Shown: positions 44,294 to 52,512 of the stretch, in pieces
How the letters are laid out: every line of letters starts with the position of its first letter
How positions within the stretch are numbered: position 1 is the stretch's first letter
Assembly (NCBI GenBank): GCA_025055175.1
Contig: JANWYT010000007.1
Span: 47,209-111,208, forward strand
Length of the DNA stretch: 64,000 nucleotides
Direction of reading: 5' to 3'
From: Anaerolineae bacterium
GTDB taxonomy: Bacteria; Chloroflexota; Anaerolineae; Aggregatilineales; Phototrophicaceae
Made by a program: the position numbers and the translations under genes
Notes under the pieces: model-generated
The model's input: the letters and a program-made list of their open reading frames with translations, nothing else
Databases searched by the model: none
Told to the model about the DNA's origin: nothing

Positions 44294-47200
44294 ATGGACA
44301 TGAACAGCGCTGCTCGCGCTCAGATGAACCGCTGGCGCAACACCGTCAAGGGTGCGGAACGACGGGCCATCCGCTTCGACGAACGCATTCTCCAACGTTT
44401 AGATGCCGTGCTGGCGCGGGCCGTCCTACAACGGGAAGCTCTGCCTGATTGGCAGATCAAGGCCGCCTATCATCGGGATACGGGCCACTACGAACCGCTT
44501 GACCCTCATTGGCGCACGATCACCGTCGGCGAGAGCTGGGGTGGCAAAGATGTGACGGCTTTTTTCCGCCGTCGCGTCGAAATTCCGCCGCGCATGGCGG
44601 GCTTGCCCGTTTACTTGTACATCTACGTGGGAGGCGATTCGCTGCTGTCGCTCAATGGCGTGCCATATCATGGCCTAGACCCTTTCCGCAATCGCGTGCT
44701 GCTCACGCCCTCGGCGGCGGCAGGCGAGTGCATGGACATAGAAATTGAAGCTTCTGTCCACTGGTACACCGGCGATCAGCACATCAACACCTTCAGCCAA
44801 GCAGAGCTAGTATGCGTTGATGCCGAAGTCGAGGCGGCTTACTGGGATTTGCTGGCTGCTTTCAAGGTGCTGTTCGTCGATGAACCGCACACCAGCCTAA
44901 AAACTTTCCTGGAGACAGCCCTGTGGGATGCGCTGCGCAGCTTGCCCATCCACGACACAGACTTCCAGCATTTCCGCGACCAACTGCTGGCTGCCCGCCA
45001 AGAGTTCCGTCGCAAAGTCTACGACTCGCAGCACTTCAAGACGAGCGGCTTGCTGCACCTAGTAGGACATTCTCACCTAGACATTGTCTATCAGTGGCCC
45101 CACCGAGAATACATTCGCAAGGTGGGGCGCACCCATGCCACTATGCTGCGCCTGATGGAGCAGTACCCGGAATTCTGCTTTGCACAGAGCAGCGCCAAGA
45201 TTTACGCCGACATGAAGGAACATTTCCCCGACTTGTACGAGCAGGTCAAGGCGCGGATTGCGGAGGGACGCTGGCAGCCTGTCGGCGCTTTCTGGCTAGA
45301 GCCGGATTGCAACCTGATCTCTGGCGAGTCCTTCGTGCGCCACATCCTGCACGGCCAGCGCTTCTGGCGCGAAGAATTCGGCTTCCAGTCGCGCGTCTGT
45401 TGGCAGCCCGATGTCTTCGGCATGAGTTGGGCGTTGCCACAAATCCTGCGGCGCAGCGGAATTGAGGTGGTGCTCTCCAACAAGTTCTTCGTGTGGAACG
45501 ACACCAACCCCTGGCGCAAGAACGTCTTTTGGTGGGAAGGGCCTGATGGTTCTAAAGTGCTGGCCGTCGTCCCACCCGGCCATTTCATCGGCATGGTCGA
45601 TCCCGACCACATGAGCAAATTTTGGGGCGCTTTCTCCGACAAAGAGACGATTGGTGAGATGATCTACACCTACGGTTGGGGCGATGGCGGCGGCGGCGTC
45701 GACCCTGAAATGCTGGAGTGCGCCAAGCGCTACGCTGATTTTCCTGGCGTGACGCCCAGCCGTTTTGCTCAACCAGAGGACGCCCTGCTGCGCCTGCGCG
45801 AGCGCGCTACTCGCGCCCACCTGCCCACCTGGCGCGATGAAATGTACCTGGAAGCTCATCGCGGCACATACACCAGCAAAGGACGGTTGAAGCAGCTCAA
45901 CCGTCAGTCAGAGGCGCTGTATCGCCAGGCAGAAATGCTGGCAACGCTGGCCTGGATGAACGGCGCCGCCTACCCAGAAGCCGCGCTTGATTGGGGCTGG
46001 AAGCAGCTCCTATTCACTCAGTTCCACGACGCTCTGCCCGGCACCCACATCCGTCCCGTCTACGACGAGCTGCTTGAGACCTACGCAGCGCTGACGAGCG
46101 CGGCTCAGGACGTGCAGACGGCCGCTATCACCGCACTCATCGCCACGCCAGGAGACGACAATCTGCTGGTCTTCAACAGCTTGTGGGATGACTTGGAGGG
46201 CGTCGTCGCGCTGCCCGCCGAGGCCTTGCGCGGTCAATCGCTGCTAGACGACGATGGCTCGCCTATGCCCCAGCAGCCCATCACGGCCCTGGACGGCACA
46301 ACATCGGTGCTGGTGGACCTGCAAAAACCCATCAGAGGCGTGGGTTGGCGCGTCTTCAGGTTGGGCGCGACGACGCTCAAGGCTGCGCCTCCTACCTTGA
46401 TCGCTCAGGCCAACATCCTAGAGAATGACTGCCTGCGCGCTGAATTCGCGTCAGATGGCAGCCTGCTCTCGCTGTGGGACAAGGTAGCCCAGCGCGAGGT
46501 TTTGGCAGCGGGCGAACGTGGCAACGTCTTCCAGCTCTTTGAAGACCGCCCTGGGCGCTTCGATGCTTGGGACATCATCCCCGCATACGCCGAGATGGAG
46601 TTGCCGCTCCAGGGCGAAACCTGGCTAGAGGTAGACGAGGAGGGGCCATTGCGCGCGTCGCTGCGGCTGCGCCGCCGCTTCCACGACTCGCTGCTGACGC
46701 AGCGCATCAGCCTCGTGCCTAGAAAGCGCGCCCTGTGCTTCGAGACCTGCGTCGACTGGCACGAGCGTCAGCGTTTGCTCAAGGTCGGCTTCTCCCTGGC
46801 CGTGAATGCGCGCATGGCCAGCTACGAAATCGCTTACGGCGACATCGAACGCCCCACCCATCGCAACACCCCTTTCGATGCTGCCCGCTTCGAAGTGCCG
46901 GCGCACCGCTGGATGGACATGTCAGAAGATGGCTACGGCGTCGCCCTGCTGAACGACTGCAAATATGGCCACGAAGCTCATGGCCACACCATGCGGCTGA
47001 CGCTGCTGAAAGGCTCTATCGCGCCCGATCCGACGGCGGATATTGGCATTCATCACTTCACTTACGCGCTGCTGCCCCACGACGGCGGTTGGCGCGAAGG
47101 CGGGGTGGCCGAGGCGGCGCGCCAGCTCAACACGCCGCCTCTGGTGCGGCGCTGTGGCCTGGCCGCAGGTGCGCGTACTTTCATCACCTGCGAGGCACCG

Positions 47201-47437
47201 AACGTCAGCCTAGAAGCCGTCAAGCGCTCAGAAGACGGGACAGCCCTCGTCGTGCGGTTGGTCGAGCGTTACAACCGCCGCACTCAGGCGACCTTGACCT
47301 TTGACCGCACATTGGCTGCCGCCTATGCCTGCGACCTGATGGAGAACCGCGAAAAGCCGCTCACGGTGGATGGATCGACGCTGCGCCTTGAACTCCAGCC
47401 CCGTGAGATTGTGACCATTGCCATCCCCCTGCTCTAG
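44294..47437 (+). CDS. Glycoside hydrolase family 38 alpha-mannosidase
   Basis: 1047 residues, no signal peptide, so cytoplasmic. The GH38 catalytic domain begins after an N-terminal beta domain. H261 and D263 in GHSHLDIVYQW, D373 in CWQPDVFGM (nucleophile and zinc ligand) and H578 in FHDALPGTH match the four zinc ligands of family members. A helical bundle and C-terminal beta-sandwich domains follow. It releases mannose from alpha-mannosides. The size and layout match bacterial and vacuolar-type class II mannosidases. As the last gene of the importer cluster it would degrade the imported oligosaccharide. The stop overlaps the convergent hydrolase stop by 4 nt (CTAG). Confidence 0.93.
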   Translation: MDMNSAARAQMNRWRNTVKGAERRAIRFDERILQRLDAVLARAVLQREALPDWQIKAAYHRDTGHYEPLDPHWRTITVGESWGGKDVTAFFRRRVEIPPRMAGLPVYLYIYVGGDSLLSLNGVPYHGLDPFRNRVLLTPSAAAGECMDIEIEASVHWYTGDQHINTFSQAELVCVDAEVEAAYWDLLAAFKVLFVDEPHTSLKTFLETALWDALRSLPIHDTDFQHFRDQLLAARQEFRRKVYDSQHFKTSGLLHLVGHSHLDIVYQWPHREYIRKVGRTHATMLRLMEQYPEFCFAQSSAKIYADMKEHFPDLYEQVKARIAEGRWQPVGAFWLEPDCNLISGESFVRHILHGQRFWREEFGFQSRVCWQPDVFGMSWALPQILRRSGIEVVLSNKFFVWNDTNPWRKNVFWWEGPDGSKVLAVVPPGHFIGMVDPDHMSKFWGAFSDKETIGEMIYTYGWGDGGGGVDPEMLECAKRYADFPGVTPSRFAQPEDALLRLRERATRAHLPTWRDEMYLEAHRGTYTSKGRLKQLNRQSEALYRQAEMLATLAWMNGAAYPEAALDWGWKQLLFTQFHDALPGTHIRPVYDELLETYAALTSAAQDVQTAAITALIATPGDDNLLVFNSLWDDLEGVVALPAEALRGQSLLDDDGSPMPQQPITALDGTTSVLVDLQKPIRGVGWRVFRLGATTLKAAPPTLIAQANILENDCLRAEFASDGSLLSLWDKVAQREVLAAGERGNVFQLFEDRPGRFDAWDIIPAYAEMELPLQGETWLEVDEEGPLRASLRLRRRFHDSLLTQRISLVPRKRALCFETCVDWHERQRLLKVGFSLAVNARMASYEIAYGDIERPTHRNTPFDAARFEVPAHRWMDMSEDGYGVALLNDCKYGHEAHGHTMRLTLLKGSIAPDPTADIGIHHFTYALLPHDGGWREGGVAEAARQLNTPPLVRRCGLAAGARTFITCEAPNVSLEAVKRSEDGTALVVRLVERYNRRTQATLTFDRTLAAAYACDLMENREKPLTVDGSTLRLELQPREIVTIAIPLL

Positions 47438-48120
47438 CGCACGTAATCCATCACCAGCACGCGCGTCGGCTCTGGCAAATTGGCTTTGTGCAGCGTCACT
47501 TCGTAACCAAAGGCGAAATCGACCTGTGAGTCGTCGAAATAGCTCAGGAACGACTCAATCCAGCGGGTGTTGCGCGGCTTGTACGTGAGCGTGCGGAAGT
47601 GCATAGGCACGACGATCCGAGGCCGTGTGGCATCGATCACGCGCTTCAGCTCGTCGAGGGCGATAGTGAAGACGTCGCCTGCCAACGCCAACAGCACATC
47701 GACGTCGTTGAAGAAGGCCGTCTGATCATCAGTGAGGGGGTTGCCTACATCGCCCATGTGGGCAATCTGAATGCCGTCGACTTCGAAGCGATACATGCCA
47801 TTCTGGTCAGGTTCATGCTCTGGATGAGTGATGATCTCCATGGCCTGGATGGCGCGGATAGGCACGCCAAGCGCCACGCACTGGCCACCCTGCTGGGCGA
47901 CGTGCAGTGCGTTCACAGTGGTGTGCTGGCCTGGGATGAGGTCATGGCGAGAATGGGCTTCATCCGTCTCAGAAGACACAATCACCAGGTCAGCGCCCTC
48001 GCGTATGGGCGGATAGCCGACGCCTTCGGGCGTGTAGGGATCGGTGATGATGCTCACGCCAGTCTCTGATGTGATCCGAAAGGCCGCATGGCCGTACCAT
48101 TTGAGCTTCACGGGAGTCAT
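47434..48120 (-). CDS. Metal-dependent hydrolase, MBL fold (UPF0173/UlaG-like)
   Basis: 228 residues from the ATG at 48120 (MTPVKLKWYGHAAF); a longer opening to 48291 has no family sequence. It has a beta-lactamase-like fold of the short type. The usual THxHxDH is replaced by SETDEAHSRHD, followed by IQIAHMGDVGNPL and VVPMHFRT. These conserved Asp and His residues can still form a metal site, as in UlaG and YycJ relatives. The substrate is unknown. The start is coupled by ATGA to the small Cys-containing gene upstream. Confidence 0.8.
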   Translation of the reverse strand: MTPVKLKWYGHAAFRITSETGVSIITDPYTPEGVGYPPIREGADLVIVSSETDEAHSRHDLIPGQHTTVNALHVAQQGGQCVALGVPIRAIQAMEIITHPEHEPDQNGMYRFEVDGIQIAHMGDVGNPLTDDQTAFFNDVDVLLALAGDVFTIALDELKRVIDATRPRIVVPMHFRTLTYKPRNTRWIESFLSYFDDSQVDFAFGYEVTLHKANLPEPTRVLVMDYVR

Positions 48121-48311
48121 CCTTCGCTGGTTTGGCTGGGCAGGGGTGAATCTGGTTGGGCTATGCTGTCGTTCTTGCGCGCTTCGCTGGTCGCCTCGGC
48201 CATCTGGCGAGCTTTGAGACATGCCCGACACATGGCACAAGTGTGCGCCTTCTCGTTGGGGTGATCTACGAGCCGTTGGCTGCGGCGGCAACCTTCGTTG
48301 ACTTCGAGCAT
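48117..48311 (-). CDS. Small cysteine-containing protein
   Basis: 64 residues. The only motif is a C-x2-C-x2-C cluster (HTCAMCRAC, about residues 28-34). A further cysteine near residue 8 could help form a zinc or iron-sulfur site. No known family. Support comes from AGAGGA 8 nt before the ATG and the 4-nt overlap (ATGA) with the hydrolase gene. Confidence 0.5.
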   Translation of the reverse strand: MLEVNEGCRRSQRLVDHPNEKAHTCAMCRACLKARQMAEATSEARKNDSIAQPDSPLPSQTSEG

Positions 48312-48336
48312 GTTCTGAGTCCTCTTGTGGTGTACA

Positions 48337-48363
48337 GGACGCCCGAACGCAAGTCGGGCGTCC
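48337..48363 (-). terminator. Perfect 10-bp stem-loop after the PhyH-like gene
   Basis: GGACGCCCGA (48337-48346) pairs with TCGGGCGTCC (48354-48363) around a 7-nt loop. It lies between the stop of the dioxygenase gene and the start of the small Cys protein on the same strand. There is no T tract on the minus strand, so it may be a weak terminator or processing site. Confidence 0.55.
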
Positions 48364-48380
48364 TCAGCGCAGCGGGGCGA

Positions 48381-49139
48381 TCAGGGCAGCGGCTGCAAGG
48401 GGTTGTTGGCGACGTTGACGCCTCGGCATAGCCACAGCTTATGGTTGGCGTTGCCGGGGCCATCGGGGATGAAGCGCGTCTCTAACGAGAAGTAGCGCAT
48501 GGTGTAGCCGGCGCGGCGGCGGGAGCTGGTGTTGGCGTCAGCGCCGTGGATGATGCGGCCGTCGTGCAGCGAGCAGGTATTTGGCTCTAGCTCAAAATCT
48601 ACGGCTTTGGACTCGTCGATCAGATCAGGACGAATTTCCGAGCCAAAGGTGTTGACGGCTTTGTCCACCGCCTCGTATTCTGAGAAGCCACCGTTCAAAT
48701 GCGAGCCAGGGATGACACGCAGGCAGCCGTTCTCGCGATCGGTGCGATCAAGCGCCAGCCAAATTGTGACAATTTGATCCATACGATCTAGGCGGCCTTT
48801 CCAGTAAGAGCTGTCTTCGTGCCAGGGGGTGGCACGTCCGACCAGCGGCTCTTTGGCGATGAAGTGGCTTGACCACAGCCCGATGTTCGGGCCGATCAGC
48901 GGTTCAACCAGGTCTAGCACTTCATCGGCCATCAAGAATTCAAACAGACGTGGTTCTTCGAAGTGAGGCTTATCCAGCTCATCCGCCCGTTTATGTGGCG
49001 ATTTGGCAGCCAGAAGTTCTTCAAACAGGGCGACCAAGCGGTCAAATTTTTCCTGGCTGAAGACAGGCTCTCGGAAGAGGTAGTAACCTTGCTGACGATA
49101 GAAGGCGACGGCTTGATCGTCGAGGCGCATCTTTCTCAT
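48381..49139 (-). CDS. Phytanoyl-CoA dioxygenase family protein
   Basis: 252 residues with the double-stranded beta-helix fold of Fe(II)/2-oxoglutarate oxygenases. The iron triad is H107-x-D109 in TPWHEDSSYW and H198 in GRIIHGAD. The 2-oxoglutarate-binding Arg is probably R208 or R209 in SSRRRAGYTMRY. Bacterial PhyH-like enzymes hydroxylate many small molecules such as ectoine, alkylphosphonates and natural products, so the substrate is open. The ATG has an AGGAG RBS. It is divergent from the AraC gene, which may regulate it. Confidence 0.88.
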   Translation of the reverse strand: MRKMRLDDQAVAFYRQQGYYLFREPVFSQEKFDRLVALFEELLAAKSPHKRADELDKPHFEEPRLFEFLMADEVLDLVEPLIGPNIGLWSSHFIAKEPLVGRATPWHEDSSYWKGRLDRMDQIVTIWLALDRTDRENGCLRVIPGSHLNGGFSEYEAVDKAVNTFGSEIRPDLIDESKAVDFELEPNTCSLHDGRIIHGADANTSSRRRAGYTMRYFSLETRFIPDGPGNANHKLWLCRGVNVANNPLQPLP

Positions 49140-49173
49140 GGTGATTCTCCTGGGTTGATAGTGAAAGGCTTCC

Positions 49174-49233
49174 TTGACAATACCCGATCTTCAGCGCTAT
49201 TGTCTTATGGGGGATTGATAGCAATTGTGCTAT
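49174..49233. promoter_or_regulatory. Divergent promoter-operator region of PhyH-like and AraC genes
   Basis: Plus strand: TTGACA (49174-49179) and TATTGT (49198-49203) with an 18-bp spacer. GACAATA (49176-49182) and TATTGTC (49198-49204) are exact inverted repeats, so a similar box pair (AAGACA/TATTGT) serves the minus strand. A second perfect inverted repeat, ATAGCA-4-TGCTAT, is at 49218-49233. These fit one or two regulator binding sites. Confidence 0.5.
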
Positions 49234-49253
49234 ATTGACCTATTGCCAAAATC

Positions 49254-50111
49254 ATGGAACTACGAGCAGCCACTATCATCGACTCCGAAATTCAGGGACA
49301 CTACGCCTTCTTCCCTTTTGTGCAGCAAATCTCTACGCGGGAACATCGGCATGATTTTTACGAAGTGTTCCTAATCGTCAGCGGCATGGTCAACCATCAC
49401 ATCAACGGCAACACCGAGCAGCTGAGCCAGGGCTGCTTGGTCTTCATCCGCCCCGATGACCGACACTACTTCAGTGGCGTGACCGACCACAATTGCCGCC
49501 TCATCAACTTGGCGTTTGCCCGCTCGCTGTTCGACGACTTGGCAGCTTTTCTCGGCCCACAAGTCGTCCAGTCTAGCCTGCTCCAGAGCGACCAACCGCC
49601 GACTGTCTGGCTATCCTCCACCGAGCGCAGCCAGTTGGCAGACGAATTCCAACGCTGGGGCAAGCAGTTGTATCGTCCCAAAGCCGAGTCGCGCCTAGAA
49701 CTGCGCGTGATGTTGGCAGGCGTCCTCACGCGGTACTACTTGAACAACGCCCGATCCACATCGAAGCTCCGTCCCGCGCCCGACTGGCTGACGGAGATTT
49801 GCCAGAAGATGTACGAGGAGAAACACTTCATCGAAGGCCGGGCGGCGCTCATGCGGTTGGCTAATCGCTCCCCTGAATACGTCAACCGCACTTTTCGTCT
49901 GTATCTGAACATGACGCCTTCGGAGTTCATCAACGGTCTGCGACTGGATTATGCCGCCGAACTGTTGTTACAAACGCAGCGCTCCGTCATCGACATCTGC
50001 TTCGAGACAGGCTTCGGCAACCTGAGTCATTTCTACCATCGCTTCAAGGAGCGCTGGGGTTGCTCTCCAGAGCAGTTTCGCAAGACGCGTCGCGATCCGC
50101 TCGTGCCATGA
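49254..50111 (+). CDS. AraC family transcriptional regulator
   Basis: 285 residues. An N-terminal cupin-like sensor domain (about 1-140; REHRHDFYEVFLIVSG, FIRPDDRHYF) precedes a C-terminal double helix-turn-helix (about 185-280; LRLDYAAELLLQTQRSVIDI and FGNLSHFYHRFKERWG). This arrangement is typical of sugar-responsive activators. The first residues overlap nothing, and the ATG is 20 nt after the palindrome. The divergent PhyH-like gene is the probable target. Confidence 0.9.
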   Translation: MELRAATIIDSEIQGHYAFFPFVQQISTREHRHDFYEVFLIVSGMVNHHINGNTEQLSQGCLVFIRPDDRHYFSGVTDHNCRLINLAFARSLFDDLAAFLGPQVVQSSLLQSDQPPTVWLSSTERSQLADEFQRWGKQLYRPKAESRLELRVMLAGVLTRYYLNNARSTSKLRPAPDWLTEICQKMYEEKHFIEGRAALMRLANRSPEYVNRTFRLYLNMTPSEFINGLRLDYAAELLLQTQRSVIDICFETGFGNLSHFYHRFKERWGCSPEQFRKTRRDPLVP

Positions 50112-50159
50112 GGCTCATGAGCCGCGCAAGCCCAGCGCAGAAACCTTGACGAAAGTAGT

Positions 50160-50187
50160 TGACGACTTCCGTTTTTGAGCTATGATG
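50160..50187 (+). promoter_or_regulatory. Promoter of the HpcH-HisD-like operon
   Basis: TTGACG (50160-50165), 16-bp spacer, TATGAT (50182-50187). It would leave a ~190-nt untranslated leader before the aldolase gene. The 270-bp gap (50112-50382) also holds the short ORF at 50328. Confidence 0.55.
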
Positions 50188-50327
50188 AAGATAAAACTCT
50201 TGAATACGTATGCAGAGCCATACAACCGTCTTTGAACGACTGTGTCTAGGCCCGCTTGACGACCAAAATAGGTCACAAGCACAGCACTAAATTTCACTCA
50301 TCTATATAGCTCAGCGGAGCAAAACTT

Positions 50328-50390
50328 ATGAAACGGCCTGAGAAGATTAGCAAGAGCCTATCCAGGCGCTGGAGGCGGGGCTATGCGTAA
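50328..50390 (+). CDS. Possible 20-codon leader ORF
   Basis: ATG at 50328 with GGAG 8 nt upstream encodes MKRPEKISKSLSRRWRRGYA, very basic, ending in TAA at 50388-50390. It is in a different frame from the aldolase gene and overlaps its ATG by 8 nt, so translation could be coupled. A run of basic residues in a leader can be a regulatory stall sequence. It may also be chance. Confidence 0.35.
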   Translation: MKRPEKISKSLSRRWRRGYA

Positions 50391-51159
50391 TCCCCTACGC
50401 GAGGTTTGGGCCAGCGGCGGTTACGTCCTCAATGGCTGGCTGCATATCCCCAGCACTTGGTCAGCGGAGCTGATGGGCTATGCCGGCTGGCACAGCCTGA
50501 CCGTCGATATGCAGCACGGCTTGCAGAGCATAGAGACCGCCATTCAGATGATCCAGGTCATCAGCGCCACCTCGGCTGTGCCGCTGGCGCGCGTTCCCTG
50601 GAATGAGCCGAGCGTAGCCATGCGCCTGCTAGACGCCGGCGCCTGGGGGATCATCTGTCCTATGGTTAACACAGCGCAGGAGTGCGCTGCCTTTGTGGGC
50701 GCGTGTCGCTACCCTCCGTCGGGCTACCGTAGCTTGGGGCCGACGCGCTGCGGTCTGGCGATGGGCGCGACCTACGCCGAGTACGTCCAACGAGCCAACG
50801 ATGAACTCATCGTGGCTGCTATGATTGAGACGCCCCAAGCTCTAGAGAACCTGGAGGCCATCGCCAGCGTGCCGAGCCTAGATATGCTGTTCGTCGGGAC
50901 GGGCGACTTGCGCCTCACCTTAAGCGGCACGACGGGCCGCGACGGCGACGATCCGCAGGTAGAAGCAGCCCTGGATCGTATCGCCCAGGTGTGTGCCGCG
51001 CGCGGCCTGATCGCTGGCCTGTTCACTAGCTCTATCGCTTACGCTGTCCAGGCCGTGCGACGTGGCTATCGCTTCATCACCATTCAAACCGATGGCAGCA
51101 TTTTGCGCGAGAGCGCCCAACAAATCGTCCGAGACACTCACAAGCAATTAGGAGCATAA
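50383..51159 (+). CDS. HpcH/HpaI family class II aldolase
   Basis: 258 residues, a TIM-barrel pyruvate aldolase. The motifs are close to the family: DMQHGLQ (usually DxEHG), CPMVNT, MIETPQAL with the metal-binding Glu, and FVGTGDLRLTL with the Asp. Members cleave 4-hydroxy-2-keto acids to pyruvate and an aldehyde, including 2-keto-3-deoxy sugar acids and, in one sulfoquinovose pathway, 2-keto-3-deoxy-sulfogluconate. RBS GGAGG is 7 nt before the ATG. It is the first full gene of an operon with the HisD-like dehydrogenase (3-bp gap), LacI regulator and SDR. Confidence 0.88.
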   Translation: MRNPLREVWASGGYVLNGWLHIPSTWSAELMGYAGWHSLTVDMQHGLQSIETAIQMIQVISATSAVPLARVPWNEPSVAMRLLDAGAWGIICPMVNTAQECAAFVGACRYPPSGYRSLGPTRCGLAMGATYAEYVQRANDELIVAAMIETPQALENLEAIASVPSLDMLFVGTGDLRLTLSGTTGRDGDDPQVEAALDRIAQVCAARGLIAGLFTSSIAYAVQAVRRGYRFITIQTDGSILRESAQQIVRDTHKQLGA

Positions 51160-51162
51160 CCG

Positions 51163-52455
51163 ATGGCCATCACCTACCTCAAGCGCGGCAAGAGCGCCGC
51201 CGAAAAAGCCCAAGCCGATGTCAAAGTCCAAGAGACAGTGAAGACCATCCTGGCTGACGTGGCCACCCGCAAAGACGAGGCCGTGCGCGAGCTGTCTGCC
51301 AAGTTTGACAATTGGTCACCCGCCAGTTTCCGCCTCAGCCAGGCCCAGATTGATGAGATCATAGCCAGCCTGCCTGCCCAAACATTAGAAGACATCCGCT
51401 TCGCTCAAACTCAGGTGCGCAACTTCGCCCTAGCTCAGCGTGCCGCTCTGCAAGACATCGAAGTAGAGACGCTGCCAGGCGTCTTCTTGGGCCACAAGAA
51501 CATCCCCATCAGCCGCGTCGGTTGCTACGTGCCGGGCGGTCGCTATCCGATGGTCGCCTCGGCGCACATGAGCGTCTTGACCGCCAAGACGGCCGGCGTA
51601 GCCCACGTCGTCGCTTGCACCCCGCCGATCAACGGCGCCCTGCCTGCGGCCACCATTGCTGCCATGCACCTGGGCGGCGCCGACGAAATTTACATCCTGG
51701 GCGGCGTACAAGCTCTGGCGGCGATGGCCTACGGCGCGCTGGGCATTCAGCCAGTCGATATGATCGTCGGCCCCGGCAATGCCTACGTCGCCGAAGCCAA
51801 GCGCCAGCTCTTCGGCACGGTGGGGATCGATTTGCTGGCTGGCCCAACAGAAGTCCTGGTCATCGCTGACGACAGTGCCGACGTGGAAATGTGCGCCACC
51901 GATTTGCTAGGTCAAGCTGAACATGGCCCCACCTCGCCCGCTGTCTTCTTGACCACCAGCCGCCGCCTAGCCGAAACCATCGAAGCCGAGATTGGTCGCC
52001 AGCTAGAGACCTTGCCCACCGCTGATTTGGCCGGCGTAGCCTGGCGCGATTACGGTGAGATCATCCTGTGCGACACCGTTGAAGAGATGTTGGCCGTGGC
52101 CGATGACATCGCCAGTGAACACGTCGAAATCCTCACGGAAAATCCGCGCTACTTCTTGGACAACATGAAGAACTACGGGGCGCTCTTCTTGGGTGCGCGC
52201 ACCAACGTCGCCTACGGCGACAAGGTCATCGGCACGAATCATACCCTGCCCACGCAGCGCGCTGCCCGCTACACCGGTGGCTTGTGGGTGGGCAAGTTCA
52301 TCAAGACCGTCACATATCAGCGCATTGAGAGCGACGAATCCAGCGCCTTGATCGGGGAGTATGGCAGCCGCTTGTGCGCCATCGAGGGCTTCATGGGCCA
52401 CAAGGAACAATGCGATCTGCGCGTGCGCCGCTACAGCCGTCAGCCTGTGACCTAG
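51163..52455 (+). CDS. Histidinol-dehydrogenase-like oxidoreductase, probably catabolic (HpsN-like)
   Basis: 430 residues. The HisD fold and catalytic set are complete: GYV-type [24 protein letters not shown], zinc ligands in GQAEHGP and YGDKV, E319-H320 in SEHVEI, H in GTNHTLPT, and a C-terminal His in [10 protein letters not shown]. The segments [20 protein letters not shown] and TGGLWVGKF differ from biosynthetic HisD. As far as I recall, they match the subgroup containing sulfopropanediol dehydrogenase HpsN. No other histidine gene is present. A 4-electron oxidation of a small alcohol to an acid is the likely role; the substrate is unproven. Confidence 0.85.
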   Translation: MAITYLKRGKSAAEKAQADVKVQETVKTILADVATRKDEAVRELSAKFDNWSPASFRLSQAQIDEIIASLPAQTLEDIRFAQTQVRNFALAQRAALQDIEVETLPGVFLGHKNIPISRVGCYVPGGRYPMVASAHMSVLTAKTAGVAHVVACTPPINGALPAATIAAMHLGGADEIYILGGVQALAAMAYGALGIQPVDMIVGPGNAYVAEAKRQLFGTVGIDLLAGPTEVLVIADDSADVEMCATDLLGQAEHGPTSPAVFLTTSRRLAETIEAEIGRQLETLPTADLAGVAWRDYGEIILCDTVEEMLAVADDIASEHVEILTENPRYFLDNMKNYGALFLGARTNVAYGDKVIGTNHTLPTQRAARYTGGLWVGKFIKTVTYQRIESDESSALIGEYGSRLCAIEGFMGHKEQCDLRVRRYSRQPVT

Positions 52456-52512
52456 GCCCTGTTTGTGCTAGGATGGGAGGCATAAAAGTTCTCATCTTAG
52501 CATTTTCAGCTC

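Noticed and set aside
51163..52455. Assignment as biosynthetic hisD
   Set aside because: The fold and metal site match, but no his gene is adjacent and the region around the substrate site differs. The context is a LacI-controlled catabolic operon, so the symbol was withheld.
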